42,772 bases of DNA from Actinobacillus sp. (GTDB lineage: Bacteria; Pseudomonadota; Gammaproteobacteria; Enterobacterales; Pasteurellaceae), in contig JAHHRA010000017.1 of NCBI GenBank assembly GCA_020026055.1, positions 1 through 42,772 of the forward strand, written 5' to 3'. Both the position numbers and the translations under genes were made by a program. Positions 32,427-41,346 of the stretch are shown piece after piece; position 1 is the first letter of the stretch, and each line of letters starts with the position of its first letter. The notes below the pieces were generated by a model. That model ran no database searches, was not told the DNA's origin, and saw nothing but the letters and a program-made list of their open reading frames with translations.

Positions 32427-35400
32427 GTGAAAGACTTAGCAACGCTTTTAAAAACACAATCAAAAACAAGTGAAGATTTTGATGTAATTAAAATTGGTTT
32501 AGCTTCACCAGATATGATCCGTTCTTGGTCATATGGTGAAGTGAAAAAACCTGAGACTATTAACTATCGTACTTTCAAACCAGAACGTGATGGTCTTTTC
32601 TGTGCCCGTATCTTTGGTCCAGTAAAAGATTATGAATGTTTATGTGGTAAATATAAACGTTTAAAACACCGTGGCGTGATCTGTGAAAAATGTGGTGTTG
32701 AAGTAACTCAATCTAAAGTACGTCGTGACCGTATGGGGCATATTGAACTTGCTTCTCCAGTTGCACACATTTGGTTTTTAAAATCGCTACCGTCTCGTAT
32801 TGGCTTATTACTTGATATGCCATTGCGTGATATTGAACGTGTCTTATATTTTGAATCTTTCATTGTCACTGAACCAGGTATGACTGATTTAGAAAAAGGT
32901 CAGCTTTTAACTGAAGAACAATATCTTGAGGCAGAAGAACGTTTTGGCGATGAATTTGAAGCCAAAATGGGAGCAGAAGCAATTCAAGATTTGTTAAGAG
33001 CAATGGATCTAGAGCAGGAATGTGAGCTTTTACGTGAAGAATTACAAGAGACTAATTCAGAAACTAAACGTAAAAAAATCACTAAACGTTTAAAACTTAT
33101 TGAATCTTTCATTCAATCTGGGAATAAACCAGAATGGATGGTATTAACTGTTCTTCCTGTTCTGCCACCAGATCTTCGTCCATTAGTTCCACTTGATGGT
33201 GGGCGTTTTGCAACATCTGATTTGAATGATTTATATCGTCGCGTTATTAACCGTAACAATCGTTTGAAGCGTTTATTAGACCTTATTGCACCAGATATTA
33301 TTGTACGTAACGAAAAACGTATGTTGCAAGAATCTGTTGATGCATTATTAGATAATGGTCGTCGCGGTCGAGCAATTACAGGTTCTAACCGTCGACCATT
33401 GAAATCTTTAGCAGATATGATCAAAGGTAAACAAGGTCGTTTCCGTCAAAATCTATTAGGTAAACGTGTGGATTATTCTGGTCGTTCTGTTATCACTGTG
33501 GGACCATTTTTACGTTTACACCAATGTGGATTACCGAAAAAAATGGCACTGGAATTATTCCGTCCATTTATCTATGCAAAATTAGAAAGTCGTGGTTACG
33601 CAACGACAATTAAAGCGGCTAAAAAAATGGTCGAACGCGAAGATGCAATTGTATGGGATATCTTAGCAGAAGTAATTCGCGAACATCCAATCCTGCTTAA
33701 CCGTGCACCGACACTTCACCGTCTTGGTATTCAAGCATTTGAACCAATTCTTATTGAAGGTAAAGCAATCCGTTTACATCCACTTGTTTGTGCTGCATTT
33801 AATGCAGACTTCGATGGCGACCAAATGGCTGTTCATGTACCTTTAACACTAGAAGCACAACTTGAAGCACGTGCCTTAATGATGTCTACAAATAACATCT
33901 TATCGCCTGCAAATGGTGAACCGATCATTGTACCATCACAAGACGTAGTATTAGGTCTCTACTATATGACTCGTGAAAAAGTGAATGCAAAAGGTGAAGG
34001 TATGGTATTGCAAGATCCTCGTGAAGCAGAAAAAGCTTATGCCACGGGGACGGCAGAATTACATGCTCGTGTTAAAGTACGTATCACTGAATGGATGAAG
34101 AATGTAGCAGGTGAGTATGAACCAAGTACTCACCTCATAGATACTACTATTGGTCGTGCTATCCTTTGGATGATCGCACCAAAAGGTATGCCTTTTAATT
34201 TATTTAACCAACCATTAAATAAAAAAGGCATTTCTCGCTTAATTAACACTAGTTACCGCCTACTTGGCTTAAAAGAAAGTGTTATGTTTGCAGACCACAT
34301 TATGTACACTGGTTTTTCATACGCAGCACGTTCAGGTTCTTCTGTTGGTGTTGACGATATGGTCATCCCAGCGAAAAAATATGAAATCATAGCCGAAGCC
34401 GAAGCCGAAGTAGCAGAGATTCAAGAACAATTCCAATCTGGTCTTGTTACTGCAGGTGAACGTTACAATAAAGTTATTGATATTTGGTCTACTGCAAATG
34501 AGCGTGTGGGAAAAGCGATGATGGAAAATCTTTCTACGGAAGAAATCATGAATCGTGAAGGTAAACTTGAAAAACAAGCTTCATTTAACAGCATCTTTAT
34601 GATGGCAGACTCAGGAGCTCGTGGTAGTGCGACTCAGATTCGTCAGCTTGCAGGTATGCGTGGTTTAATGGCTCGCCCAGATGGTTCAATTATTGAAACT
34701 CCGATTACGGCAAATTTCCGTGAAGGTTTAAACGTATTGCAGTACTTCATCTCAACTCATGGTGCTCGTAAAGGTCTTGCCGATACTGCATTAAAAACAG
34801 CAAATTCAGGTTACTTAACTCGTCGTTTAGTTGACGTTGCACAAGATTTAGTTATTGTTGAAGACGATTGTGGTACTCATGAAGGTATTGTGATGATGCC
34901 ATTAATTGAGGGTGGTGATGTTAAAGAAGCATTGCGTGATCGTGTTCTTGGTCGTGTTGTAGCAGAAGATGTATTAAAACCTGGTACAGATGAAGTCTTA
35001 ATTTCACGTAACACATTAGTAGATGAAAAACTTTGCGACGTAATTGATGAAAACTCCGTAGATAATATTAAAGTACGTTCAGTTGTAACTTGTGAAACTG
35101 ATTTTGGTGTATGTGCGAAATGTTATGGTCGCGATCTCGCTCGTGGTCATTTAATCAACCAGGGTGAAGCCGTAGGTGTTATTGCTGCTCAATCAATTGG
35201 TGAACCAGGTACACAGTTAACGATGCGTACTTTCCATATTGGTGGTGCGGCATCTGCAGCTGCGAAAGAATCCAGTGTACAAGTTAAAAATACGGGGACA
35301 TTGCGTCTAACTGGTGCGAAATTTGTCACTAATAAAGAAGGTAAACTTGTACTGACTTCGCGTAACACAGAATTAACAGTTGTTGATACATTCGGTCGTA

Positions 35401-36674
35401 CTAAAGAACATTATAAACTTCCATATGGTGCTATCTTAAACAAAGGAGATGGAGCGAACGTTGAAACAGGCGAAATCGCTGCAAACTGGGATCCACATAC
35501 AATGCCAGTTATTTCAGAAGTAAGTGGTTTCGTGAAGTTTGAAGATATCATTGATGGTTTAACGGTTACGCGTCAAACTGATGAATTAACGGGTTTATCT
35601 TCTATTGTTGTCCAAGATGTGGGCGAACGCACTACTGCGGGTAAAGATTTACGTCCTGCGATCAAACTTATTGACGCAAAAGGAAACGATATCTTTATTC
35701 CAGGGACAGAGATCGTTGCACAATACTTCTTGCCAGGCAAAGCCATTGTGAATTTAGATGATGGCACAGAAATCTCAATTGGTGAATCTTTAGCACGTAT
35801 TCCGCAAGAATCTGTGGGTACTAAAGATATTACTGGTGGGCTTCCACGTGTTGCTGATTTGTTTGAAGCACGTAAACCAAAAGAACCTGCAATTCTTGCT
35901 GAAATCTCAGGTATTGTTTCTTTTGGTAAAGAAACAAAAGGTAAACGTCGGTTATTGATTACACCAACTGAAGGCGAGATTTACGAAGAAATGATTCCGA
36001 AATGGCGTCAGTTGAACGTATTTGAAGGTGAAATGGTAGAAAAAGGAGATTTAATCTCTGACGGTTCTGAAATGCCTCATGATATCCTTCGCTTACGTGG
36101 CGTTCACGCAGTAACAGAATATATCGTTAATGAAGTACAAGAAGTTTATCGCTTACAAGGGGTAAAAATTAACGATAAACATATTGAAGTGATTGTTCGT
36201 CAAATGTTGCGTAAATGTATGATCACTAATGCTCATGATTCTGAATTCCTAGAAGGTGCACAAGAAGAAGTGGCTCGCGTTAAGATCGTTAATCGTCAAC
36301 GTATTGCTGAAGGTAAGCCACCAGTAGAATTCCAACGTGAATTACTTGGTATTACTAAAGCTTCTCTAGCAACAGAGTCCTTTATTTCTGCGGCATCATT
36401 CCAAGAAACCACTCGCGTACTTACAGAAGCTGCAGTAGCAGGTAAGCGTGATGAATTACGTGGTCTTAAAGAGAACGTTATCGTAGGACGCTTAATTCCA
36501 GCGGGGACGGGATTTGCGTATCACAAAAATAAACGTTTGGATCGTGAAGCTGTGAATGCAGAAATTGATGTTGCCATTATGGAAAATCCTGCAATAGAAG
36601 AAGTTGCAGAAGTTATCAGCCCTGCTGATGAAGCAACGGCAGATTTAGCAAAAATGCTCAATATGGCAGATTAA
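32427..36674 (+). CDS. rpoC: DNA-directed RNA polymerase subunit beta'
   Basis: A 1415-residue beta' subunit starting at GTG, as in E. coli. The N-terminal zinc site uses Cys71, Cys73, Cys86 and Cys89. The catalytic magnesium loop NADFDGDQMAVH is at about 459-470. A second zinc site involves Cys near 814 (DDCGTHEG) and CETDFGVCAKC near 888-899. TRKGLADTALKTA-like ARKGLADTALKTANSGYLTRRLVDV forms the trigger-loop/bridge region. The ribosome-binding site is AGGAG. The gene ends at a strong terminator. Confidence 0.99.
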   Translation: MKDLATLLKTQSKTSEDFDVIKIGLASPDMIRSWSYGEVKKPETINYRTFKPERDGLFCARIFGPVKDYECLCGKYKRLKHRGVICEKCGVEVTQSKVRRDRMGHIELASPVAHIWFLKSLPSRIGLLLDMPLRDIERVLYFESFIVTEPGMTDLEKGQLLTEEQYLEAEERFGDEFEAKMGAEAIQDLLRAMDLEQECELLREELQETNSETKRKKITKRLKLIESFIQSGNKPEWMVLTVLPVLPPDLRPLVPLDGGRFATSDLNDLYRRVINRNNRLKRLLDLIAPDIIVRNEKRMLQESVDALLDNGRRGRAITGSNRRPLKSLADMIKGKQGRFRQNLLGKRVDYSGRSVITVGPFLRLHQCGLPKKMALELFRPFIYAKLESRGYATTIKAAKKMVEREDAIVWDILAEVIREHPILLNRAPTLHRLGIQAFEPILIEGKAIRLHPLVCAAFNADFDGDQMAVHVPLTLEAQLEARALMMSTNNILSPANGEPIIVPSQDVVLGLYYMTREKVNAKGEGMVLQDPREAEKAYATGTAELHARVKVRITEWMKNVAGEYEPSTHLIDTTIGRAILWMIAPKGMPFNLFNQPLNKKGISRLINTSYRLLGLKESVMFADHIMYTGFSYAARSGSSVGVDDMVIPAKKYEIIAEAEAEVAEIQEQFQSGLVTAGERYNKVIDIWSTANERVGKAMMENLSTEEIMNREGKLEKQASFNSIFMMADSGARGSATQIRQLAGMRGLMARPDGSIIETPITANFREGLNVLQYFISTHGARKGLADTALKTANSGYLTRRLVDVAQDLVIVEDDCGTHEGIVMMPLIEGGDVKEALRDRVLGRVVAEDVLKPGTDEVLISRNTLVDEKLCDVIDENSVDNIKVRSVVTCETDFGVCAKCYGRDLARGHLINQGEAVGVIAAQSIGEPGTQLTMRTFHIGGAASAAAKESSVQVKNTGTLRLTGAKFVTNKEGKLVLTSRNTELTVVDTFGRTKEHYKLPYGAILNKGDGANVETGEIAANWDPHTMPVISEVSGFVKFEDIIDGLTVTRQTDELTGLSSIVVQDVGERTTAGKDLRPAIKLIDAKGNDIFIPGTEIVAQYFLPGKAIVNLDDGTEISIGESLARIPQESVGTKDITGGLPRVADLFEARKPKEPAILAEISGIVSFGKETKGKRRLLITPTEGEIYEEMIPKWRQLNVFEGEMVEKGDLISDGSEMPHDILRLRGVHAVTEYIVNEVQEVYRLQGVKINDKHIEVIVRQMLRKCMITNAHDSEFLEGAQEEVARVKIVNRQRIAEGKPPVEFQRELLGITKASLATESFISAASFQETTRVLTEAAVAGKRDELRGLKENVIVGRLIPAGTGFAYHKNKRLDREAVNAEIDVAIMENPAIEEVAEVISPADEATADLAKMLNMAD

Positions 36675-36686
36675 TTTGAATCAAAC

Positions 36687-36719
36687 AAAGCCCCTAACTC
36701 TAAGGAGTAGGGGCTTTTT
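36687..36719 (+). terminator. Rho-independent terminator of the rpoBC operon
   Basis: AAAGCCCCTA (36687-36696) pairs with TAGGGGCTTT (36708-36717), with CTC/GAG inside and a T run after it. Confidence 0.93.
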
Positions 36720-36825
36720 ATTTTGATAAATTCATCAGAATATTTATCCACAAAATATCAAAGTGTTTTGCTTGTTTTATGCAAAGCAATGTCAGTTTTT
36801 GATATTCAAAAGGTCAGTATTTTTT

Positions 36826-36857
36826 GTCGAAAAATTTTTACGAATTTGAGGGCGTGA
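36826..36857 (+). repeat. Dispersed palindromic element, copy 9 (right half)
   Basis: GTCGAAAAATTTTTACGAAT followed by TTGAGGGCGTGA matches the right half of the element, between rpoC and dld; no clear left arm is seen. Confidence 0.55.
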
Positions 36858-36908
36858 GTTAAAAGATCGTATAAAAAAGACAGATCCATACTAGACACTA
36901 AAACTTAT

Positions 36909-36938
36909 TTAACGTTAAATTATTAATATTTCTATAAT
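36909..36938 (+). promoter_or_regulatory. Probable promoter of dld
   Basis: A perfect TATAAT (36933-36938) lies 20 bp before the ATG, with TTAACG (36909-36914) 18 bp upstream as a weak -35. The -35 is part of the palindrome TTAACGTTAA, a possible operator. Confidence 0.45.
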
Positions 36939-36957
36939 AGACACAAGGTTATGATAA

Positions 36958-38649
36958 ATGAATCATTCACAACTTATTTCACAACTTATTGATATTTCAG
37001 GGCAATCTCAAGTTATTACTGAGCCGAGTAAAACGTTATTTTATCGAAAAGGTTATCGTTTTGGTGAAGGTAATGCCTTGGCAGTTGTTAAACCTAAAAC
37101 ACTGTTAGAATATTGGAAAGTATTGCAAGTTTGTGTAGCAGCAGATGTGATAGTGATTTCACAATCTGCTAATACGGGATTAACAGGAGGTTCTACACCC
37201 GATGGGAATGACTATGATCGTGATATTGTGATTATTAACACTTTATTACTTGACGGTATTCAGCTTATCGCAAAAAACACACAGGTTGTGTGTTTAGCTG
37301 GGGCAACTTTATATGAATTAGAAGATGTTTTACGCCCATTACATCGTGAGCCACATTCAGTTATTGGTTCTTCTTGTATCGGAGCATCAGTTGTCGGTGG
37401 GATTTGTAACAACTCAGGTGGTGCACTTGTTCAACGTGGACCAGCTTATACGCAAATGGCATTATTTGCTCAAATTAATGAAAAAGGTGAATTGGAACTT
37501 AAAAATCATTTAGGTATTCATTTGGGGCATACGCCAGAAGAAATCTTAACTAATCTTCAACAACATAATTATACAAACGAAGATGTCGAAAAAGATTGTG
37601 GTCAAGGTTCCGATCATGCTTATTGTAATCATGTGCGTAAGATCGATGCGGATACTCCTGCACGTTTTAATGCAGACCCTACTCGTCACTATGAAGCTTC
37701 TGGTTGTGCAGGTAAATTAGCAGTGTTCGCAGTCCGTCTCGATACTTTCCCAATGGATAAAGAAACAGCTGTTTTCTACATCGGAACAAATGACATTCAT
37801 GTATTAAGTGATATCCGTCGGACGATGTTGACAGAATTTGATAGCTTGCCTATTTCAGGTGAATACATTCATCGTGATGCTTACACTCTTGCAAGAAAAT
37901 ATGGTAAGGACACGTCTTGGGTAATCAAAACAATGGGGACAAAATGGTTGCCAAAATTGTTTGCTCTTAAAGCGAAAGCAGATCGCATTGCTGATAAAAT
38001 TCCATTTATGCCATCTTATTTCAGTGACAAGTTTTTGCAATTTACCTCGAAATTTATTCCGACTCAACCTACTGCCAAAATGGAATATTTTTATCAAAAA
38101 TATGAACATCATTTGATCCTCAAGGTAGGTAGTGATTTGATTGCACAAACACAAAACTTTTTGCAAAATTATTTTGCTGATGCGAGAAAAGGCAACTATT
38201 TTGAATGCGATAGTCAAGAGACTCAAGCGGCGATGTTACATCGTTTTGCTGTAGCCTCTGCCGCTATTCGTTACCATAATGTTCATCAAAAAGAAGTAGG
38301 TGAATTGCTTGCTCTAGATATTGCATTACGTCGTAATGATAAAGAATGGTTTGAAAAATTACCACCTGAAATTGAAGAGAAGATTTTGCACAAACTTTAT
38401 TACGGGCATTTTATGTGCCATGTTTTCCATCAAGATTATATTTTAAAGCCAGGTGTTGACGGTCATAAATTAGAACAAGAGATGTTGAAATTGTTAGATG
38501 AACGAGGAGCTCAATATCCAGCTGAACACAATGTTGGACATCTCTACGAAGCCAAACCCGCTTTGAAACAATTTTATCAAGACTTAGACCCAACGAACGG
38601 TTTTAACCCTGGTTTGGGACATACATCAAAGAATAAAAATTGGCAATAA
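36958..38649 (+). CDS. dld: Quinone-dependent D-lactate dehydrogenase (Dld)
   Basis: A 563-residue peripheral membrane flavoprotein that oxidises D-lactate to pyruvate and passes electrons to the quinone pool. The N-terminal FAD domain has SANTGLTGGSTPDG at about 69-82 and GSSCIGASVVGGICNNSGGALVQRGPAY. The following cap and membrane-binding part is rich in Lys/Arg/His (FSDKFLQFTSKFIPTQP), and GVDGHKLEQEML and HNVGHLYEAKP are near the C terminus. The length is close to E. coli Dld (571). This is not the NAD-dependent LdhA. It is a single gene with its own terminator. Confidence 0.95.
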   Translation: MNHSQLISQLIDISGQSQVITEPSKTLFYRKGYRFGEGNALAVVKPKTLLEYWKVLQVCVAADVIVISQSANTGLTGGSTPDGNDYDRDIVIINTLLLDGIQLIAKNTQVVCLAGATLYELEDVLRPLHREPHSVIGSSCIGASVVGGICNNSGGALVQRGPAYTQMALFAQINEKGELELKNHLGIHLGHTPEEILTNLQQHNYTNEDVEKDCGQGSDHAYCNHVRKIDADTPARFNADPTRHYEASGCAGKLAVFAVRLDTFPMDKETAVFYIGTNDIHVLSDIRRTMLTEFDSLPISGEYIHRDAYTLARKYGKDTSWVIKTMGTKWLPKLFALKAKADRIADKIPFMPSYFSDKFLQFTSKFIPTQPTAKMEYFYQKYEHHLILKVGSDLIAQTQNFLQNYFADARKGNYFECDSQETQAAMLHRFAVASAAIRYHNVHQKEVGELLALDIALRRNDKEWFEKLPPEIEEKILHKLYYGHFMCHVFHQDYILKPGVDGHKLEQEMLKLLDERGAQYPAEHNVGHLYEAKPALKQFYQDLDPTNGFNPGLGHTSKNKNWQ

Positions 38650-38678
38650 ATTACTTAAATTAATTGAAAATTTTTACG

Positions 38679-38712
38679 AAAATCACCCCGTGTTTTAAGG
38701 GTGATTTTTTTT
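38679..38712 (+). terminator. Rho-independent terminator of dld
   Basis: AAAATCACCC (38679-38688) pairs with GGGTGATTTT (38699-38708), followed by T residues. The DNA just upstream (GAAAATTTTTACG) resembles the core of the palindromic element, so the terminator may derive from a decayed copy. Confidence 0.88.
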
Positions 38713-38887
38713 ATTACATATTTTTGCTTATTTATAAAGTAGTTACTTTTTGTGAATTGAATCTACAAAATTATAGTGATTGCAGTTTATGATCCTTCCC
38801 ATTATGCTATGCATTCTTTATCAAAAAACAGAGTAATATTTGATCCACTTACAGTTATATTCAACCACTTTTAGGTAATAAATAATT

Positions 38888-41158
38888 ATGAATAAAGCAA
38901 CAATGGTGACAAAACGTGATGGTCGTCAAGAAAAAATTGATCTTGATAAAATACATCGTGTAATTACTTGGGCTGCAGAAGGTTTGGAAAATGTTTCTGT
39001 TTCTCAAGTTGAATTACGTTCACATATTCAATTTTATGAAGGTATTAAAACAGCAGATATTCACGAAACGATTATTAAAGCTGCTGCAGATTTAATTAGT
39101 AAAGAAACGCCAGATTATCAATATCTTGCTGCTCGTTTAGCAATGTTTCATTTACGTAAGAAAGCCTTTGGTCAATATGAACCACCACATCTTTATATAC
39201 AGGTTACAAAACTAGTAGAGATGGGGAAATACGATCCTGCACTTTTAAGAGATTACACACCTGAAGAATGGGAGCAAATGAATGATTTTTTAGTGCATGA
39301 GCGAGATTTAAGTTTCTCTTATGCTGCAGTGAAACAACTTGAAGGTAAATATTTAGTACAAAACCGCGTAACGGGAGAAGTTTACGAATCTGCACAGTTT
39401 TTATATCTATTGGTCGCTGCTTGTTTATTTTCTCGTTATCCAAAAGCCACAAGATTAGATTATATTCATCGTTTTTATGATGCCGTATCGACTTTTAAAA
39501 TTTCATTGCCTACACCAATTATGGCTGGTGTGCGTACCCCAACTCGTCAATTCAGTTCTTGTGTATTGATTGAATGTGGTGATGATTTAGATTCTATCAA
39601 TGCTACAACTTCGGCAATCGTCAAATATGTATCACAACGAGCGGGGATTGGCATCAATGCTGGTGCGATTCGTGCTTTGGGTAGCCCAATTCGTGGCGGT
39701 GAAGCTTTCCACACAGGTTGTGTTCCGTTCTATAAACTTTTCCAAGCAGCTGTTAAATCTTGTTCGCAAGGTGGCGTGCGTGGCGGTGCTGCGACGGTTT
39801 ATTATCCGTTCTGGCATTTAGAAGTGGAAAGCCTGCTAGTGTTAAAAAATAATCGTGGTATTGAGGATAATCGTGTGCGTCATATGGATTATGGTGTGCA
39901 ATTAAATCGATTAATGTACCAACGTTTAATCAAGGGTAAAGATATTACTTTATTTAGTCCATCAGATGTTCCTAGGCTTTATGAAGCATTTTTCGCAGAT
40001 CAAACAGAATTTGAACGCTTATATGAAAAATACGAACAGGATCTGAGTATTCGTAAACGTACGGTCAAAGCGGTAGAACTTTTCTCATTATTAATGCAAG
40101 AGCGGGCGTCAACAGGGCGGATTTATATTCAAAATGTTGATCATTGCAACACTCATTCTCCATTTGATCCTAAGCTCGCACCAATTCGACAATCTAACCT
40201 CTGTTTAGAAATCGCTTTGCCAACTAAACCATTAAATCATATTCATGATGAAGAAGGTGAAATTGCATTGTGTACACTCTCTGCGTTTAATCTTGGTGCA
40301 ATTGAAAATCTTGATGAATTACAAGAAATTGCTGATTTAACTGTCCGTGCTTTAGATGCACTGTTAGATTATCAAAACTATCCTGTTGCAGCGGCTCGCA
40401 ACAGCTCCTTAAAACGGCGTTCGCTTGGAATTGGCGTGATTAATTTCGCATATTATCTTGCTAAAAACGGTGTACGTTACTCTGATGGTAGTGCTAATGC
40501 ATTGACGCACCGTACATTTGAAGCAATTCAATACTATTTGTTAAAAGCATCAATGATGCTAGCAAAAGAACAGGGTGCTTGTGAATTATTTAATCAAACT
40601 ACTTATGCTCAAGGCGTTTTACCGATCGATACTTATAAACACAGTGTCGATGAACTTACTCAAGAACCTTTACATTATGACTGGGAAGGATTGCGTCGTG
40701 ATATTCAACTATATGGTCTTCGCAACTCAACATTGAGTTCATTAATGCCGTCTGAAACTTCATCACAGATTTCAAATGCTACAAACGGTATTGAGCCACC
40801 ACGTGGTCATGTTAGTGTCAAAGCTTCGAAAGATGGTATTCTAAAACAAGTCGTGCCAGAGTATGAAACGCTAAGTGAGAATTATGAGTTATTATGGGAA
40901 ATTCCAAATAATACAGGCTACTTGCACCTTGTAGCGATTATGCAAAAATTCGTTGATCAATCAATCTCTGCTAATACTAACTATGACCCAAAACGCTTTG
41001 CTGATGGCAAAGTTCCAATGAAACAGCTCCTTGCAGATTTACTCACTGCTTATAAATATGGTGTGAAAACTCTTTATTACCAAAATACTCGAGACGGTGC
41101 AGAAGATGAGCAGAATGATTTAGAGAGTGGTTGTGAAGGAGGAGCATGTAAAATCTAA
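38888..41158 (+). CDS. nrdA: Class Ia ribonucleoside-diphosphate reductase subunit alpha
   Basis: A 756-residue large subunit that makes dNDPs from NDPs under aerobic conditions with the radical-bearing NrdB. The N-terminal ATP cone (TKRDGRQEKIDLDKI...) is the dATP activity switch. Active-site residues fall exactly at E. coli numbers: Cys225 and Cys462 (redox pair), Cys439 (thiyl radical), Asn437 and Glu441. The C-terminal shuttle CEGGACKI is present. nrdB normally follows at once, but here a hairpin and then an autotransporter gene follow. No NrdR box pair was recognised upstream. Confidence 0.97.
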   Translation: MNKATMVTKRDGRQEKIDLDKIHRVITWAAEGLENVSVSQVELRSHIQFYEGIKTADIHETIIKAAADLISKETPDYQYLAARLAMFHLRKKAFGQYEPPHLYIQVTKLVEMGKYDPALLRDYTPEEWEQMNDFLVHERDLSFSYAAVKQLEGKYLVQNRVTGEVYESAQFLYLLVAACLFSRYPKATRLDYIHRFYDAVSTFKISLPTPIMAGVRTPTRQFSSCVLIECGDDLDSINATTSAIVKYVSQRAGIGINAGAIRALGSPIRGGEAFHTGCVPFYKLFQAAVKSCSQGGVRGGAATVYYPFWHLEVESLLVLKNNRGIEDNRVRHMDYGVQLNRLMYQRLIKGKDITLFSPSDVPRLYEAFFADQTEFERLYEKYEQDLSIRKRTVKAVELFSLLMQERASTGRIYIQNVDHCNTHSPFDPKLAPIRQSNLCLEIALPTKPLNHIHDEEGEIALCTLSAFNLGAIENLDELQEIADLTVRALDALLDYQNYPVAAARNSSLKRRSLGIGVINFAYYLAKNGVRYSDGSANALTHRTFEAIQYYLLKASMMLAKEQGACELFNQTTYAQGVLPIDTYKHSVDELTQEPLHYDWEGLRRDIQLYGLRNSTLSSLMPSETSSQISNATNGIEPPRGHVSVKASKDGILKQVVPEYETLSENYELLWEIPNNTGYLHLVAIMQKFVDQSISANTNYDPKRFADGKVPMKQLLADLLTAYKYGVKTLYYQNTRDGAEDEQNDLESGCEGGACKI

Positions 41159-41204
41159 TTAATAAGAATCCTCTTTGTTAGTGAGATTAAAGAAGGATTT
41201 ATTT

Positions 41205-41245
41205 ACGCCCGCAAAATCAGAAATTTTTTCTGATTTTGCGGGCGT
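41205..41245. repeat. Dispersed palindromic element, copy 10 (perfect)
   Basis: A perfect 19-bp stem, ACGCCCGCAAAATCAGAAA (41205-41223) with its complement (41227-41245) around three Ts, followed by TTTCTT. It is the best copy of the family and, 46 bp after nrdA, probably also acts as its terminator. Confidence 0.85.
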
Positions 41246-41265
41246 TTCTTATTTCCAAAAAAAGC

Positions 41266-41306
41266 CCCAGTATACTGGGTTGATCTGTTATTGACATAAC
41301 AGATCA
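41266..41306 (+). promoter_or_regulatory. Autotransporter control region: two adjacent palindromes and a -35
   Basis: CCCAGTATACTGGG (41266-41279) is a perfect 14-bp palindrome. One base later comes TGATCTGTTAT (41281-41291), TGAC, ATAACAGATCA (41296-41306), a perfect 11-bp inverted repeat. A consensus TTGACA (41291-41296) lies across its centre. A weak -10 candidate, TGTTAA, lies 18 bp downstream (41315-41320). This looks like an operator over a promoter, though a leader hairpin is possible. Confidence 0.5.
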
Positions 41307-41346
41307 ATAAGGACTGTTAAATTATCTTTTATTTCGGAGAGATACA

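Noticed and set aside
38660..38690. An eleventh copy of the palindromic element before the dld terminator
   Set aside because: Only the GAAAATTTTTACG core is similar and the GGGCGTG end is missing, so it was not counted.
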